The translations under genes were made by a program, and so were the position numbers. 64,000 bases of DNA from Nostoc sp. NMS7 (GTDB lineage Bacteria > Cyanobacteriota > Cyanobacteriia > Cyanobacteriales > Nostocaceae). Every line of letters begins with the position of its first letter. The stretch's first letter is position 1. The stretch lies in NCBI RefSeq assembly GCF_017115085.1, contig NZ_JABXKJ010000215.1:1-64000 (forward strand), written 5' to 3'. The notes beneath the pieces are model-generated. The model ran no database searches. It worked only from the letters and a program-made list of their open reading frames with translations, and was not told the DNA's origin. Positions 27,394 to 36,266 of this stretch are shown one piece after another.

Positions 27394-28557
27394 TCAACCT
27401 AAATTGTTGGAGTTATAACGAGCGAGTAAGTCACGAGCTGCTTTTTGATGCTGTTCAACCAGTTTTGGAGGGGACTTAAACTCGGCATTACCCATGAATC
27501 CATAAACCCAACGGCAAAACTCATCAAGTGATCGCTCAGGCAATTTAACTATGTAATCGACATAAGCAGGTTTCCCATCTTGTTTTGGTCCCTCTCGAAT
27601 TTCTTGCTTTAGATGGCGTTTGTCACCCTCCAGAATAAATTCCATCACTTCTGGGAAAAAACGGACGGTCACCTCTATAAAGGCTGATTGCCCGCATCTT
27701 TCTAATTTCTGCTCTTCTTCTGTTCCCAACTTAAGTCCCCAACCAGCTTTCAAGAGATGATGTGCTACTTGTAGACTCTTCACTTGAAGATTTGAACTTC
27801 GACCTGTACTAGATAATATCTTGAAATGGTCACTAAAACGATCAAGTCTCGATACTCCCAACTGTCCACTTTTGTAATCCTCATGCAGTAGATACCAAGC
27901 AATATTTACATAGATAAGTTGTAGAGGGTAAATTTTCAGGTATTTGGTATTTCCATTTTTGTAGGGGTTACGACAACGAAAGACTTCGATTGCTTGTCCT
28001 TTTATAATTGCTGATTCTAATGCCTCTATCTTCTCAAACAAAGTTTCCCGGTATTTACTTTGGGACATCATTTCTTCAGCATTGGTGTAGACAATAGAGT
28101 GGGCAATGTAAGCTCGTACCGGATAAAACAAGTCACTTTGCGGGCGTAGTCCCCGTAATCGTCGTTTCAATCTTTGATAAATCTGGCTAATCTGAGGATC
28201 TTGCTGATACTCCGCTTGAGATTGGAGAGCATTGAGGGCTACTTGTAACTCTTCACGGTTCAATGCTCCAGTACCTAAATAATATCCCCATCGATATATC
28301 GGCTTTTCTAGCAAACCAAAATGGCGAAGCGTGCTTAGATCTTTACGAAGCGTATGAACTGAGTAGGGCGGCATCTTGATTCCCAGTTCTTGGGCTACTT
28401 TCTGACACTGACTCAGTACAGATGGCAATGCATCATGACTTTCCTCTGAGCTTGAGAAAACTGAGTCAGCGCAGCCTATCCCTGGATGTAGGACAAAAGT
28501 AGCAATTAGTAACATCAAACGCTCAAAAGCAGGTGTGGTGGCATAACGATGCATCAT
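27394..28557 (-). CDS. WYL-domain transcriptional regulator
   Basis: 387 residues. An N-terminal winged-helix region (about 8-95; MPPYSVHTLRKDLSTLRHFG is the recognition part) precedes a WYL domain with a literal WYL at 221-223 (YVNIAWYLLHED) and a C-terminal WCX-like extension (about 295-375). WYL domains bind nucleic acid or nucleotide ligands and frequently regulate phage-defence loci. It is divergent from the DUF5343-HEPN pair across 215 bp, the classic layout for a regulator of that operon. Start is one of two adjacent ATGs (28557 or 28554). Confidence 0.85.
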   Translation of the reverse strand: MMHRYATTPAFERLMLLIATFVLHPGIGCADSVFSSSEESHDALPSVLSQCQKVAQELGIKMPPYSVHTLRKDLSTLRHFGLLEKPIYRWGYYLGTGALNREELQVALNALQSQAEYQQDPQISQIYQRLKRRLRGLRPQSDLFYPVRAYIAHSIVYTNAEEMMSQSKYRETLFEKIEALESAIIKGQAIEVFRCRNPYKNGNTKYLKIYPLQLIYVNIAWYLLHEDYKSGQLGVSRLDRFSDHFKILSSTGRSSNLQVKSLQVAHHLLKAGWGLKLGTEEEQKLERCGQSAFIEVTVRFFPEVMEFILEGDKRHLKQEIREGPKQDGKPAYVDYIVKLPERSLDEFCRWVYGFMGNAEFKSPPKLVEQHQKAARDLLARYNSNNLG

Positions 28558-28772
28558 ATATTCACGGATTGTCTTTGATAATCAAAATACAACAAAGTAT
28601 TAGCCTCTTTTCGTAGAAAAATCAGGAATGCTCTCTAGGCTTTACTTTTAACCATTCAAACTGATTGAAGTCCAGTATCAAGAAATATTAGCTCTTTACT
28701 GTACGTTTAACATAATATTTAAATATTGAATTTTACAAGTTTGATGTTTTACATCGCTGAGGATACAACAGC

Positions 28773-29519
28773 ATGACAAACGAGGCAGTTACCCCAACAC
28801 CAGAAATTCCAGGCTTCAATAGTAACAACAGTGCTAATGCTACTGAAGTTAATCGAGAAAAACCTAACGGAGTTGAGAAAAAATCTCGCAATTCACTTAA
28901 CTATCTGCCGTATGTTAATGCTTACGGATCTATCCCAACACTCTTCTCGAAAATAAAGGAAGCTGCTGTTCCAACAAAATTTACCCAAGACTTCATGTCA
29001 TCTATGTTGGGAATGAGTTCGTCTAGTCATCGTGCTTTCCCTGATCTAAAAAAACTAGGTTTTTTAGATCAGGGAAATGTTCCGACAGAGGTATATCGTC
29101 AATATAGAGATCCTTGGCAGTCAAAGAGGATAATGGCTCAGCAACTACGAATTGCCTATTCAGATATTTATAGAGCGAATGAATTTGCTCATAAAATGAA
29201 TAAGGATAAACTAATTGCCAAATTGAAAGCTCTAACTGGTGCTGGAGATGATGATACGATCATTTCTACAGTAGCTAGCACTTTTATTGAACTGAGAAAT
29301 CTTGCCAGCTTTGATGAGGAGCAAGATATTATCACTACTTCAGTTTCACCGAAAAAAAGCGAACCAGAAAACGTAGAATCACCACATAGTCGCAAAGCAC
29401 GCCAAGCAAGCTTAGGAGTTTCTTACATGATCAATCTCAACCTTCCAGCTACCACCGATATTGAAGTATTTAACGCTATTTTTAAGAGTCTCAAGGAGCA
29501 TATTCTATATGAAGACTAG
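28773..29519 (+). CDS. DUF5343 family protein
   Basis: 248 residues. A low-complexity Asn/Glu-rich N-terminus (1-40) is followed by the conserved part, LPYVNAYGSIPTLFSKIKEA and then FTQDFMSSMLGMSSSSHRAF, LKKLGFLD and YRDPWQSKRIMAQQLRIAYS. I recognise this as DUF5343, which looks like a winged-helix domain; its function is not established. A second helical C-terminal part ends KSLKEHILYED. The last codons overlap the start of the HEPN gene by 11 bases, so the two are translated together. A perfect 18-bp inverted repeat lies inside the coding sequence at 29036-29077. Confidence 0.8.
   Translation: MTNEAVTPTPEIPGFNSNNSANATEVNREKPNGVEKKSRNSLNYLPYVNAYGSIPTLFSKIKEAAVPTKFTQDFMSSMLGMSSSSHRAFPDLKKLGFLDQGNVPTEVYRQYRDPWQSKRIMAQQLRIAYSDIYRANEFAHKMNKDKLIAKLKALTGAGDDDTIISTVASTFIELRNLASFDEEQDIITTSVSPKKSEPENVESPHSRKARQASLGVSYMINLNLPATTDIEVFNAIFKSLKEHILYED
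29036..29077 (+). repeat. perfect 18-bp inverted repeat within the DUF5343 gene
   Basis: TTTCCCTGATCTAAAAAA (29036-29053) is exactly complementary to 29060-29077, with a six-base loop ACTAGG. It encodes the segment around FPDLKKLGFLDQGN. In RNA it would be a long perfect hairpin in the message upstream of the HEPN gene. Confidence 0.95.
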
Positions 29520-30096
29520 TTCTAATCTATCAGATACTATAAAGATTTTTGGTATGCAAAATCTCATGCTTGAAGCCGAGCTAGCTCGCCTTGAAAGGTC
29601 TGGTATTGACATTTATCATACTGAAAAACTTCAAAAGGATGATGTCGTTGATACAGAATTATTTGAAGCTGATATCATTGTCCAGGCAAGAAGAATGGCT
29701 GACTTCTATGTGCTTTATTATAGTCTTGAGAATACAATTCGTCGCTTGATTGCTGGACGACTACTTGAAAAATATGGATCTAACTGGTGGGAAGACAAAG
29801 TACCAGATAGAGTTAAGATAGGTGTTGCTGAAAAGCAAGAAAGAGAGCGTGATACTCCAATGTCTATTCGATCAGATGATCCTCTTACCTATACAAACTT
29901 TGGTGAGCTAATCGGAATTCTGAATGCTAATTGGAGTGATTTCTCTGATACTATACGCAGTCAGAAAGCAATGCAGCAAGTATTAAGTCAATTTAATTTT
30001 CTCAGGAACGTCATTGCTCATAGTGGTGAACTTAGTGAAGACGAGATTACACGCTTCAAGCTACTACTTAAAGACTGGTTCCGAATCCAAAGTTGA
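29509..30096 (+). CDS. Swt1-type HEPN domain protein, putative RNase toxin
   Basis: 195 residues, all alpha. The C-terminal FNFLRNVIAHSGELSEDEI contains the HEPN ribonuclease motif R-x4-H (Arg166 to His171), and the upstream helices (YVLYYSLENTIRRLIAGRLL) fit the HEPN bundle as in Swt1-like proteins. HEPN proteins with this motif are usually RNases in toxin-antitoxin, abortive-infection and CRISPR-associated systems. A longer frame from 29461 is rejected: AAGGAG at 29493 serves the ATG at 29509, which overlaps the upstream stop. Partner DUF5343 is the likely antitoxin, sensor or targeting subunit; this is inference. Confidence 0.85.
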   Translation: MKTSSNLSDTIKIFGMQNLMLEAELARLERSGIDIYHTEKLQKDDVVDTELFEADIIVQARRMADFYVLYYSLENTIRRLIAGRLLEKYGSNWWEDKVPDRVKIGVAEKQERERDTPMSIRSDDPLTYTNFGELIGILNANWSDFSDTIRSQKAMQQVLSQFNFLRNVIAHSGELSEDEITRFKLLLKDWFRIQS

Positions 30097-30134
30097 CTAG
30101 TGGGAATATTCACTCTAATTAATCAAGTTTATAG

Positions 30135-30161
30135 GGTGCGTTAGTGACAACTCAACGCACC
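30135..30161 (+). terminator. hairpin after the HEPN gene
   Basis: GGTGCGTT (30135-30142) and AACGCACC (30154-30161) form an 8-bp stem about 40 bases after the HEPN stop. No U-run follows, so it may be a processing or stability element, and the sequence is also a common dispersed repeat (GGTGCGTTA). Confidence 0.4.
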
Positions 30162-30449
30162 ATGAATAGATGGTGGATTATGGCGCTTTAAGTGTTTTTC
30201 TATAGCGATCGCATTCCTTAACCATTAAATTTACTGATAAATAAAAATTAATAGCGAACAAATATCACAATACAAAATTATTACTTTGGGGATCTAATAG
30301 GCAGAATAACCCACTAGAGTCTTAACCGATGTGTCTCCGATAACGAGGTAAAAAAAGCATCATTAAAGCCTCGCAATATCTCTTATAGAAAAAAAGCAGA
30401 TGCGTGTTAATGTTTTAATCTCATTGACTTTCCCTTAGCGTCTTTCCCT
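30162..30449. promoter_or_regulatory. leader of the replication gene, possible control element
   Basis: AT-rich. GCAGATGC at 30396-30403 is repeated in inverted orientation as GCATCTGC at 30452-30459, overlapping the ATG of the replication gene. In RNA this could sequester the start codon; in DNA it could be an operator. I see no clear iterons, so an origin here is not demonstrated. Confidence 0.35.
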
Positions 30450-33400
30450 ATGCATCTGCACTATTTACACCCCCAACACCTTGAAGAATTAGTCAAGAGC
30501 AGTGGTATAGACTTACACCTAGTGCGACTCAATTTTAGGTCACTCCAAGGCGTAACTGCTTATGAGTACCTATTGATTTCTGAGCTACTCCCCCGCACCA
30601 ATGCCGGAATGGTGAAAAGTGGATGGTTGCAGCGTTATGCTCATATCACTGAAGGTGGTTGGTGGTGTTCGGGGTTAGACCCTTTGAATAATTGGCAAAT
30701 GATGGAATGGGGATGCTTTAAGCCAAACCAACCCCGACAAAATCACAATGGTAAGTCCATCAAATACGAGCATCCCCCCAGCACGCCAACGCGGGTATTT
30801 TGTTTGCGGGTAACGCTGCAAGTGTGGCAGCAAGTCGCTGGACGTTACAATCTGGTCATGCCTGACAATATCACCATTACTGCTGATGGTGAAGCTGAAG
30901 GCTTTTGGCAATGGGTGATGCAGCAGAATATTTCCCTCGTTATCTGCGAGGGTGTGAAGAAAGCAGCCACACTGTTGACGCAAGGATATGCAGCTATTGC
31001 CATTCCCGGAATTACCAGTGGTTATCGGGTTGTTAAAGATGAATTTGGCAAAGTTACTCGTCGTCAGCTAATTCCCGATTTAGCTGCATTTGCGATTACA
31101 AAGCGTAGCTTTTATATTTGCTTTGATTTTGAAACTCAACCTAAGACAATTGCTGCTGTAAATAATGCTATTTCCCAACTTGGTTGTTTATTTCAGCAAA
31201 AAAATTGCACTGTTAAAGTCATTGAACTTCCAGGAGTTGAAAAAGGAGTTGATGAGTTTATCGTTGCGAAAGGTGCAAGTAGTTTCGATAAAGTTTATCG
31301 TCAAAGTCTTGATTTAGAAATTTATCTTGCTCAAACCAAACCCCACACCGAGTTAAGCATTCCTGCTGCACTCACCTTGAATCGCCCTTATATAAGTGAA
31401 ATACCTTTCCCCACCTCTGGATTAGTAGGAGTCAAATCAGCAAAAGGAACGGGTAAAACTACAGCACTCCAAACCGTTGTTCAGCAAGCAAAAAGCAGAA
31501 ATCAACCCATTTTGTTAATTACTCATAGAATCCTACTAGGGCGATTTTTGTGTGAAAAAATTGGTATTCAATGGGGAACACACAAAGAAGATGGAGAGAA
31601 AAGGATTGATAAAACACTTACCCCGGCTCCTCCCATCCTCCGCCCTCTCTTTCCTCAGCAATCCCTCGGATTGTGTGTTGATTCGATTTGGAAACTTAAC
31701 CCGGAAAATTGGCGCGGTGCAATAGTAATTTTAGATGAAGTAGAGCAATCTTTATGGCATCTATTAAACAGTAATACTTGTAAACACAAGCGTGTAAAAA
31801 TATTAAAATTATTCCAGCAACTAATTTCCACAGTTTTAACAACTGGGGGGTTAGTAATTGCCCAAGATGCTGATTTATCAGATGTATCACTTGAATATTT
31901 ACAGGGATTAGCAGGAATTAAATTAACACCTTGGGTAGTTCTCAACCAGTGGAAACCTCAGCATGGTTGGGACGTAACTTTTTATGATTCCCCAAATCCT
32001 ACACCGCTAATTCACCAACTGGAATTGGATTTACTTGCTGGACGTAAATGTTATGTTACTAACGATAGTCGTGCTGGGCGTTACAGTTGTGAAACCATTG
32101 AACGTTATCTCAAAGAGCGATTACAGAAATTACGACGGCAATTTCCCAAAACCTTAGTAGTTAGTAGTCACACTACAAACACACCTGGACATGAAGCCGT
32201 TGATTTTATCGCCGCTATCAATCAAAAAATCTCTGAATATGACGGCGTTTTTGTTACCCCTAGTCTTGGTACAGGAATTAGTATTGATGTCCAGCATTTC
32301 GACCGAGTTTATGGCATTTTTCAAGGGGTAATTCCTGACTCGGAAGCAAGACAAGCGTTAGCAAGAGTAAGAGATGATGTTCCGCGTGTTGTCTGGTGCG
32401 CTAAACGAGGTATTGGCTTAATTGGTAGTGGTAGTACAAATTATCGCTTGCTATCTGATTGGTATCAAGAAAATCAAAAAGAAAACTTAGCTTTGCTGAG
32501 TCCACTACATAAAATAGACGTGGATTTACCTTTAGTTTATGACCCGATTCATTTGCGAACTTGGGCTAAATTATCTGCACGCGTAAATGCTTCTATCCGC
32601 CTCTACCGTCAATCGATGCAAGATGGTTTGATCGCTGATGGGCATCAAATTCAGCTGCGGAGTAATGCTGTTCACAATAATATTATTCGAGATTTACGCC
32701 TGGCCTTTTTGGCAACTGATGCTGATGATTTAGCTACTCGCAGAAGATTAGTTTTAGAAATTGTCAAAGTTCAAAAAGATTGGGCGCAAAGCCGTCAAAA
32801 AGCTAAAGAAATTAAACGCAAAATTAAAGATATTAAGCAGCAAAATCAACTATTGCTAGCAACTACTGTCGCTAATGCTCAAGATATCGATTATGTAGAA
32901 TATGAGCAGCTATTAGTGAAGCATTCCCTAACTGATGGAGAACGCAACCAAATCAATAAATATGTTCTCAGACAAAGGTATGGTGTAGAAGTTACTCCTT
33001 GGCTGAAATTGCAGGATGACCACGGATATTATCCTCAACTGTTAATTCATTATTATCTAACTCACGAAAGCGAGTATTTTCACGTTAGAGATGAGCAAGA
33101 ATGGCATCAGCAATTGTCTTGGGGTGAAGGGAAAGTTTTTCTACCAGATTTAAAAACTTACACGCTCAAAGTTGAGGCGATGAGAGCGTTGGGAATGCTT
33201 CAGTTTCTCGAAGCAGAACGAGAATTTGCCGAGAGTCATACAGATTTGATATTGCTTAAAAATGTTGTTTTTCAGCATAGTAAGCATATTAAAAGAGCGC
33301 TTGGTATTAACTTAGTCGGGGAGAAAGAGCAGGTTTCAGCAATCAAAATACTCAGCCGACTGTTAAATTTATTGGGCTTGAAACTAAAGCGAGTAAATGA

Positions 33401-33593
33401 GGTTTATCAAATCGATTTAGAAACGCTTGATGATGGCAGGGAGAGAATATTTGTAGTTTGGCATCAACGAGATGAGTTGATGTTGACTCATGTTAAGAGT
33501 GTTGGCTATGAGTTGCCTGATTATTCTTCAGACTGGAAGCTTGAAATTATCCAAACCAAGCCTTATGCCGCAGTGGTCAATATTCTACCCTAA
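30450..33593 (+). CDS. CyRepA1-type plasmid replication protein
   Basis: 1047 residues. The N-terminal third has a DUF3854/Toprim-like region (LVICEGVKKAATLLTQGYAA, then FYICFDFET) typical of plasmid primases. The centre is a helicase-like ATPase with Walker A AKGTGKTT (Lys336-Thr337) and Walker B VILDEVEQ (Asp429-Glu430), followed by TPSLGTGISIDV and QALARVRDDVPRV (helicase motifs). Overall it matches the cyanobacterial CyRepA1 replication initiator family. No parAB or relaxase gene is adjacent. In a chromosomal setting it marks an integrated plasmid or mobile element. The start ATG has no strong Shine-Dalgarno sequence. Confidence 0.85.
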   Translation: MHLHYLHPQHLEELVKSSGIDLHLVRLNFRSLQGVTAYEYLLISELLPRTNAGMVKSGWLQRYAHITEGGWWCSGLDPLNNWQMMEWGCFKPNQPRQNHNGKSIKYEHPPSTPTRVFCLRVTLQVWQQVAGRYNLVMPDNITITADGEAEGFWQWVMQQNISLVICEGVKKAATLLTQGYAAIAIPGITSGYRVVKDEFGKVTRRQLIPDLAAFAITKRSFYICFDFETQPKTIAAVNNAISQLGCLFQQKNCTVKVIELPGVEKGVDEFIVAKGASSFDKVYRQSLDLEIYLAQTKPHTELSIPAALTLNRPYISEIPFPTSGLVGVKSAKGTGKTTALQTVVQQAKSRNQPILLITHRILLGRFLCEKIGIQWGTHKEDGEKRIDKTLTPAPPILRPLFPQQSLGLCVDSIWKLNPENWRGAIVILDEVEQSLWHLLNSNTCKHKRVKILKLFQQLISTVLTTGGLVIAQDADLSDVSLEYLQGLAGIKLTPWVVLNQWKPQHGWDVTFYDSPNPTPLIHQLELDLLAGRKCYVTNDSRAGRYSCETIERYLKERLQKLRRQFPKTLVVSSHTTNTPGHEAVDFIAAINQKISEYDGVFVTPSLGTGISIDVQHFDRVYGIFQGVIPDSEARQALARVRDDVPRVVWCAKRGIGLIGSGSTNYRLLSDWYQENQKENLALLSPLHKIDVDLPLVYDPIHLRTWAKLSARVNASIRLYRQSMQDGLIADGHQIQLRSNAVHNNIIRDLRLAFLATDADDLATRRRLVLEIVKVQKDWAQSRQKAKEIKRKIKDIKQQNQLLLATTVANAQDIDYVEYEQLLVKHSLTDGERNQINKYVLRQRYGVEVTPWLKLQDDHGYYPQLLIHYYLTHESEYFHVRDEQEWHQQLSWGEGKVFLPDLKTYTLKVEAMRALGMLQFLEAEREFAESHTDLILLKNVVFQHSKHIKRALGINLVGEKEQVSAIKILSRLLNLLGLKLKRVNEVYQIDLETLDDGRERIFVVWHQRDELMLTHVKSVGYELPDYSSDWKLEIIQTKPYAAVVNILP

Positions 33594-33654
33594 TATCTAG
33601 TGATGATGCTGTCATGCTTCTAAAATGCAGCATTTAGATCATTTTCAAAAATAC

Positions 33655-33790
33655 AGCACTTCCGATGCCTGCGGCGGTCACTGAGCCAAGTCGTTCGCGC
33701 AGCGCGATACCCTGAGCTTGCCGTTCGCGCAGCGTCTCGTAGAGAAGGGTCTCGTAGAGAAGTGCGGGCTACACCGGAGCACCTGCGAAA
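33655..33790. repeat. composite dispersed repeat after the replication gene
   Basis: Contains GTTCGCGCAGCG twice, CCCTGAGCTTGCCGTTCGCG, and two tandem copies of TCTCGTAGAGAAG. The same modules occur at 24340-24395, 21236-21275 and 39590-39680. No coding capacity. The remainder to 34150 is AT-rich; a 68-codon frame at 33838 was not accepted. Confidence 0.75.
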
Positions 33791-34150
33791 TGCAATACAG
33801 TTGAGTTAAGCATTTATTTCTTCTCTCTATATCCTCTGTGTCTTGGCGATCGCCTGCCGATCATCGCGCCGCGCCTATGCGTTTAAATTTCAACCCTCAA
33901 TTCGCCACGATTTTACGCAAAGCTGTACTTAGACTACGGCAGCTAACAACGTCAATTAAATTTGCTGATTTTCTCTTTTACCACTCAGAACTATACATTC
34001 TATCCCATTGCCATCATAAAATAATTTTATTTCGGAGAGAATAATTAAATTAAAATAAAACTTGTTCAGTATTTTTACCTTTCATTGCGGAAACCAGAAA
34101 GCTTAAACTGTAGCAGAAGTATTAGCCAAAACTATTGAAGCTAAGAGACA

Positions 34151-34906
34151 ATGAGCGAAATTAGCCCCAGACGAATTGTAATTGGGGATGTACATGGTCA
34201 CTATGAAGGTTTGATGACATTGTTGTCGGCGATCGCCCTCACATCAGAGGATCAAGTCTATTTTCTGGGAGACTTAATTGATCGCGGTCCTCATAGCGCA
34301 CAAGTAGTTAATTTTGTCAAGCGAAATAACTACCCATGTTTGCTAGGAAATCATGAGCAGATGTTATTAAACATTCTCACCAATGAAAGAACCTCCTCCC
34401 CAACGATGCAAGCATGGCTGTATAGTGGAGGACAAGCTACCGTAGCCAGTTACCACCAGTCCACAATCCCTGACGATCATCTGGATTGGTTCAAGAGTTT
34501 GCCTACATATCTTGACTTGGGGGATATTTGGTTAGCTCATGCTGGTGTTGACCCTTCCAAGTCAGTGACAGAACAAACTGCCGATGAACTGTGTTGGATA
34601 CGAGAGGAATTTCATAGTATTGAAAAACCCTACTTCCCAGATAAGCAAATTATCATCGGTCACACCATTACCTTTACTCTCCCGGGTGTTTCTCCTGGGA
34701 AATTGGCACAAGGACAGGGATGGCTAGACATAGATACTGGTGCTTATCATCCCAAGAGTGGGTGGTTAACTGGACTGGATGTCACGAATAACTTAGTTTA
34801 TCAAGTTAACATTTTTAAGAATTATCTCCGTGTCCTGCCCTTAAAAGATGTAGTGATCAGAGTTGATCCAGCCAAAATCAAAGTTGATCGTCGCAATAAG
34901 AATTGA
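34151..34906 (+). CDS. PPP-family metallophosphoesterase
   Basis: 251 residues with the full PPP/ApaH signature in order: GDVHGHYEG, GDLIDRGPHS, GNHEQ and a distal GHTITF, providing the dinuclear metal site. Likely a serine/threonine protein phosphatase or diadenosine tetraphosphatase-like enzyme; motifs do not separate these, though the GNHEQ form and length suit bacterial Ser/Thr phosphatase 1. Free-standing gene, convergent with the M48 protease across a tandem repeat. Confidence 0.9.
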   Translation: MSEISPRRIVIGDVHGHYEGLMTLLSAIALTSEDQVYFLGDLIDRGPHSAQVVNFVKRNNYPCLLGNHEQMLLNILTNERTSSPTMQAWLYSGGQATVASYHQSTIPDDHLDWFKSLPTYLDLGDIWLAHAGVDPSKSVTEQTADELCWIREEFHSIEKPYFPDKQIIIGHTITFTLPGVSPGKLAQGQGWLDIDTGAYHPKSGWLTGLDVTNNLVYQVNIFKNYLRVLPLKDVVIRVDPAKIKVDRRNKN

Positions 34907-34945
34907 GCAATATTTGAGATGAGGGGGAGTGGGGAGTGGGGAGAT

Positions 34946-34999
34946 AAGGCAGACAAGGCAGACAAGGCAGACAAGGCAGACAAGGCAGACAAGGCAGAC
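34946..34999. repeat. 9-bp tandem repeat, six units
   Basis: Six perfect copies of AAGGCAGAC between the convergent phosphatase and protease genes, preceded by a G-rich stretch (34920-34943) of GGGGAGT units. Typical intergenic short tandem repeat. Confidence 0.95.
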
Positions 35000-35026
35000 A
35001 AGGGGAATAACCAATGCCCAATACCC

Positions 35027-35899
35027 TCAAGACCTCGCTAATGGTCGAATATTAGCTTTATAACTAGCATTATCCAAGCCATAATTTCCATTACTAGGTT
35101 GAGAGTCAATTGCAAGTCTGAGGGCATGAATGCGATCGCTGGTTCCGGGGTGCGTACTCAAAAATGTCGGCGCAGAACCACCCTTTTTCAGCAGCTTTTG
35201 CATAAAGGAAACCATCCCAGACTGAGCATAACCAGTACGTGTTAAAGTTCTTAATCCTCTTTGATCAGCCTCAAATTCATTTTTACGACTGCGTGGCAAG
35301 TCTCGCGCTAACTGTACGCCCATTTGCACCGCCGTACTCCGGTCTAAGCCAGCAGCTGTTAGTAGCCCACTTTCGAGCGCTTTTTGCTGCATCTGTTTGA
35401 CTACGTGTTTCCCGCCAATGTGACCAATTTCATGGGCGAGTACACTTGCCAGTTGCGCTTCATTGTCTGCGGTTCTCAGCAAACCCGTGTGGACATATAC
35501 ATAGCCACCCAAGGTAGCAAAAGCATTAATAGTATTATCTTCAACTACTTGGAAGGTATAGGGGAGATCGGGGCGATCGCTATTAGCTGCTAAACGCCGA
35601 CCAACTTGGGTTACATAGCGATTAACTTCGGGATTGCGGTTAAGCCGGACTTGACTCCCGACTAATTCCTGATTAATCTGCTTACCAAGATCAACTTCTT
35701 GGTTAGGGGATATATTAGAAAGTTGAAATGCCTGAAATCCTTGAAGTAGAAGAGGCAAGAAGTCTAAAGTTCTTCCAGGCAAGGGTGTACTCAGACACAG
35801 ACTCACGGCGACTACCACCGAAATTAAAGGATATAACCAGCGACGCGGCCACACACGGTAATTTGCAACAAAACCTTTCCAATTCAACATAATCTGCAC
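35027..35899 (-). CDS. M48 family zinc metalloprotease
   Basis: 290 residues. N-terminal hydrophobic signal or anchor (about 20-40), then a Ste24/BepA-like M48 catalytic domain: HEIGHIGGKH gives the HEXXH zinc ligands, and NEFEADQRGL the downstream Glu ligand. AFATLGGYVYVHTGLL is also typical. Predicted periplasmic, for quality control of outer-membrane or exported proteins as in related enzymes. A later Met at codon 4 is an equally possible start. No TPR extension of the BepA kind is present. Confidence 0.88.
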   Translation of the reverse strand: MQIMLNWKGFVANYRVWPRRWLYPLISVVVAVSLCLSTPLPGRTLDFLPLLLQGFQAFQLSNISPNQEVDLGKQINQELVGSQVRLNRNPEVNRYVTQVGRRLAANSDRPDLPYTFQVVEDNTINAFATLGGYVYVHTGLLRTADNEAQLASVLAHEIGHIGGKHVVKQMQQKALESGLLTAAGLDRSTAVQMGVQLARDLPRSRKNEFEADQRGLRTLTRTGYAQSGMVSFMQKLLKKGGSAPTFLSTHPGTSDRIHALRLAIDSQPSNGNYGLDNASYKANIRPLARS

Positions 35900-36266
35900 T
35901 GAAGATAATTTTCGGAGAACATAAAATGATGAGACGGTTTTAGATCATTCTAAGTTGCATACTTAACTCCAGATCAAAGGGATTGTTATACAACCAATGT
36001 TTACGCAAATCTACCGAATTTTGGGGGCTAGTGATTCCCTCTAGCGATCTAAACACTAGATTTTACCTTCTGGGTGCGTCGGTCTTAACAGCCAAAAGTT
36101 TGAGAGTCATCTGCCCCCACTCCGAACTTACGAACTCGTGATAAACTGTCGCATAACCGCAACGCCCAGCCGCTTTGAGTTATTACCAAATAGGGAAAAT
36201 TGCTATTCCCATCGAAAACCTTTTTGCTACAATCAATTACTTCGCTATTACCTCGGAAAACTTTTT
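35900..36266. other. intergenic, nothing recognised
   Basis: Between divergent M48 protease and DUF4330 genes. No hairpin, box or conserved frame seen apart from an open in-frame extension of the DUF4330 gene (36138-36266) that is unlike the family and lacks a ribosome binding site. Confidence 0.4.

Noticed and set aside
30162..30449. Plasmid origin with iterons
   Set aside because: No directly repeated units of iteron size were found; only one inverted repeat is present.
33838..34044. 68-codon frame before the phosphatase gene
   Set aside because: Starts with TTG within a HIP1-containing intergenic stretch, with no family resemblance.
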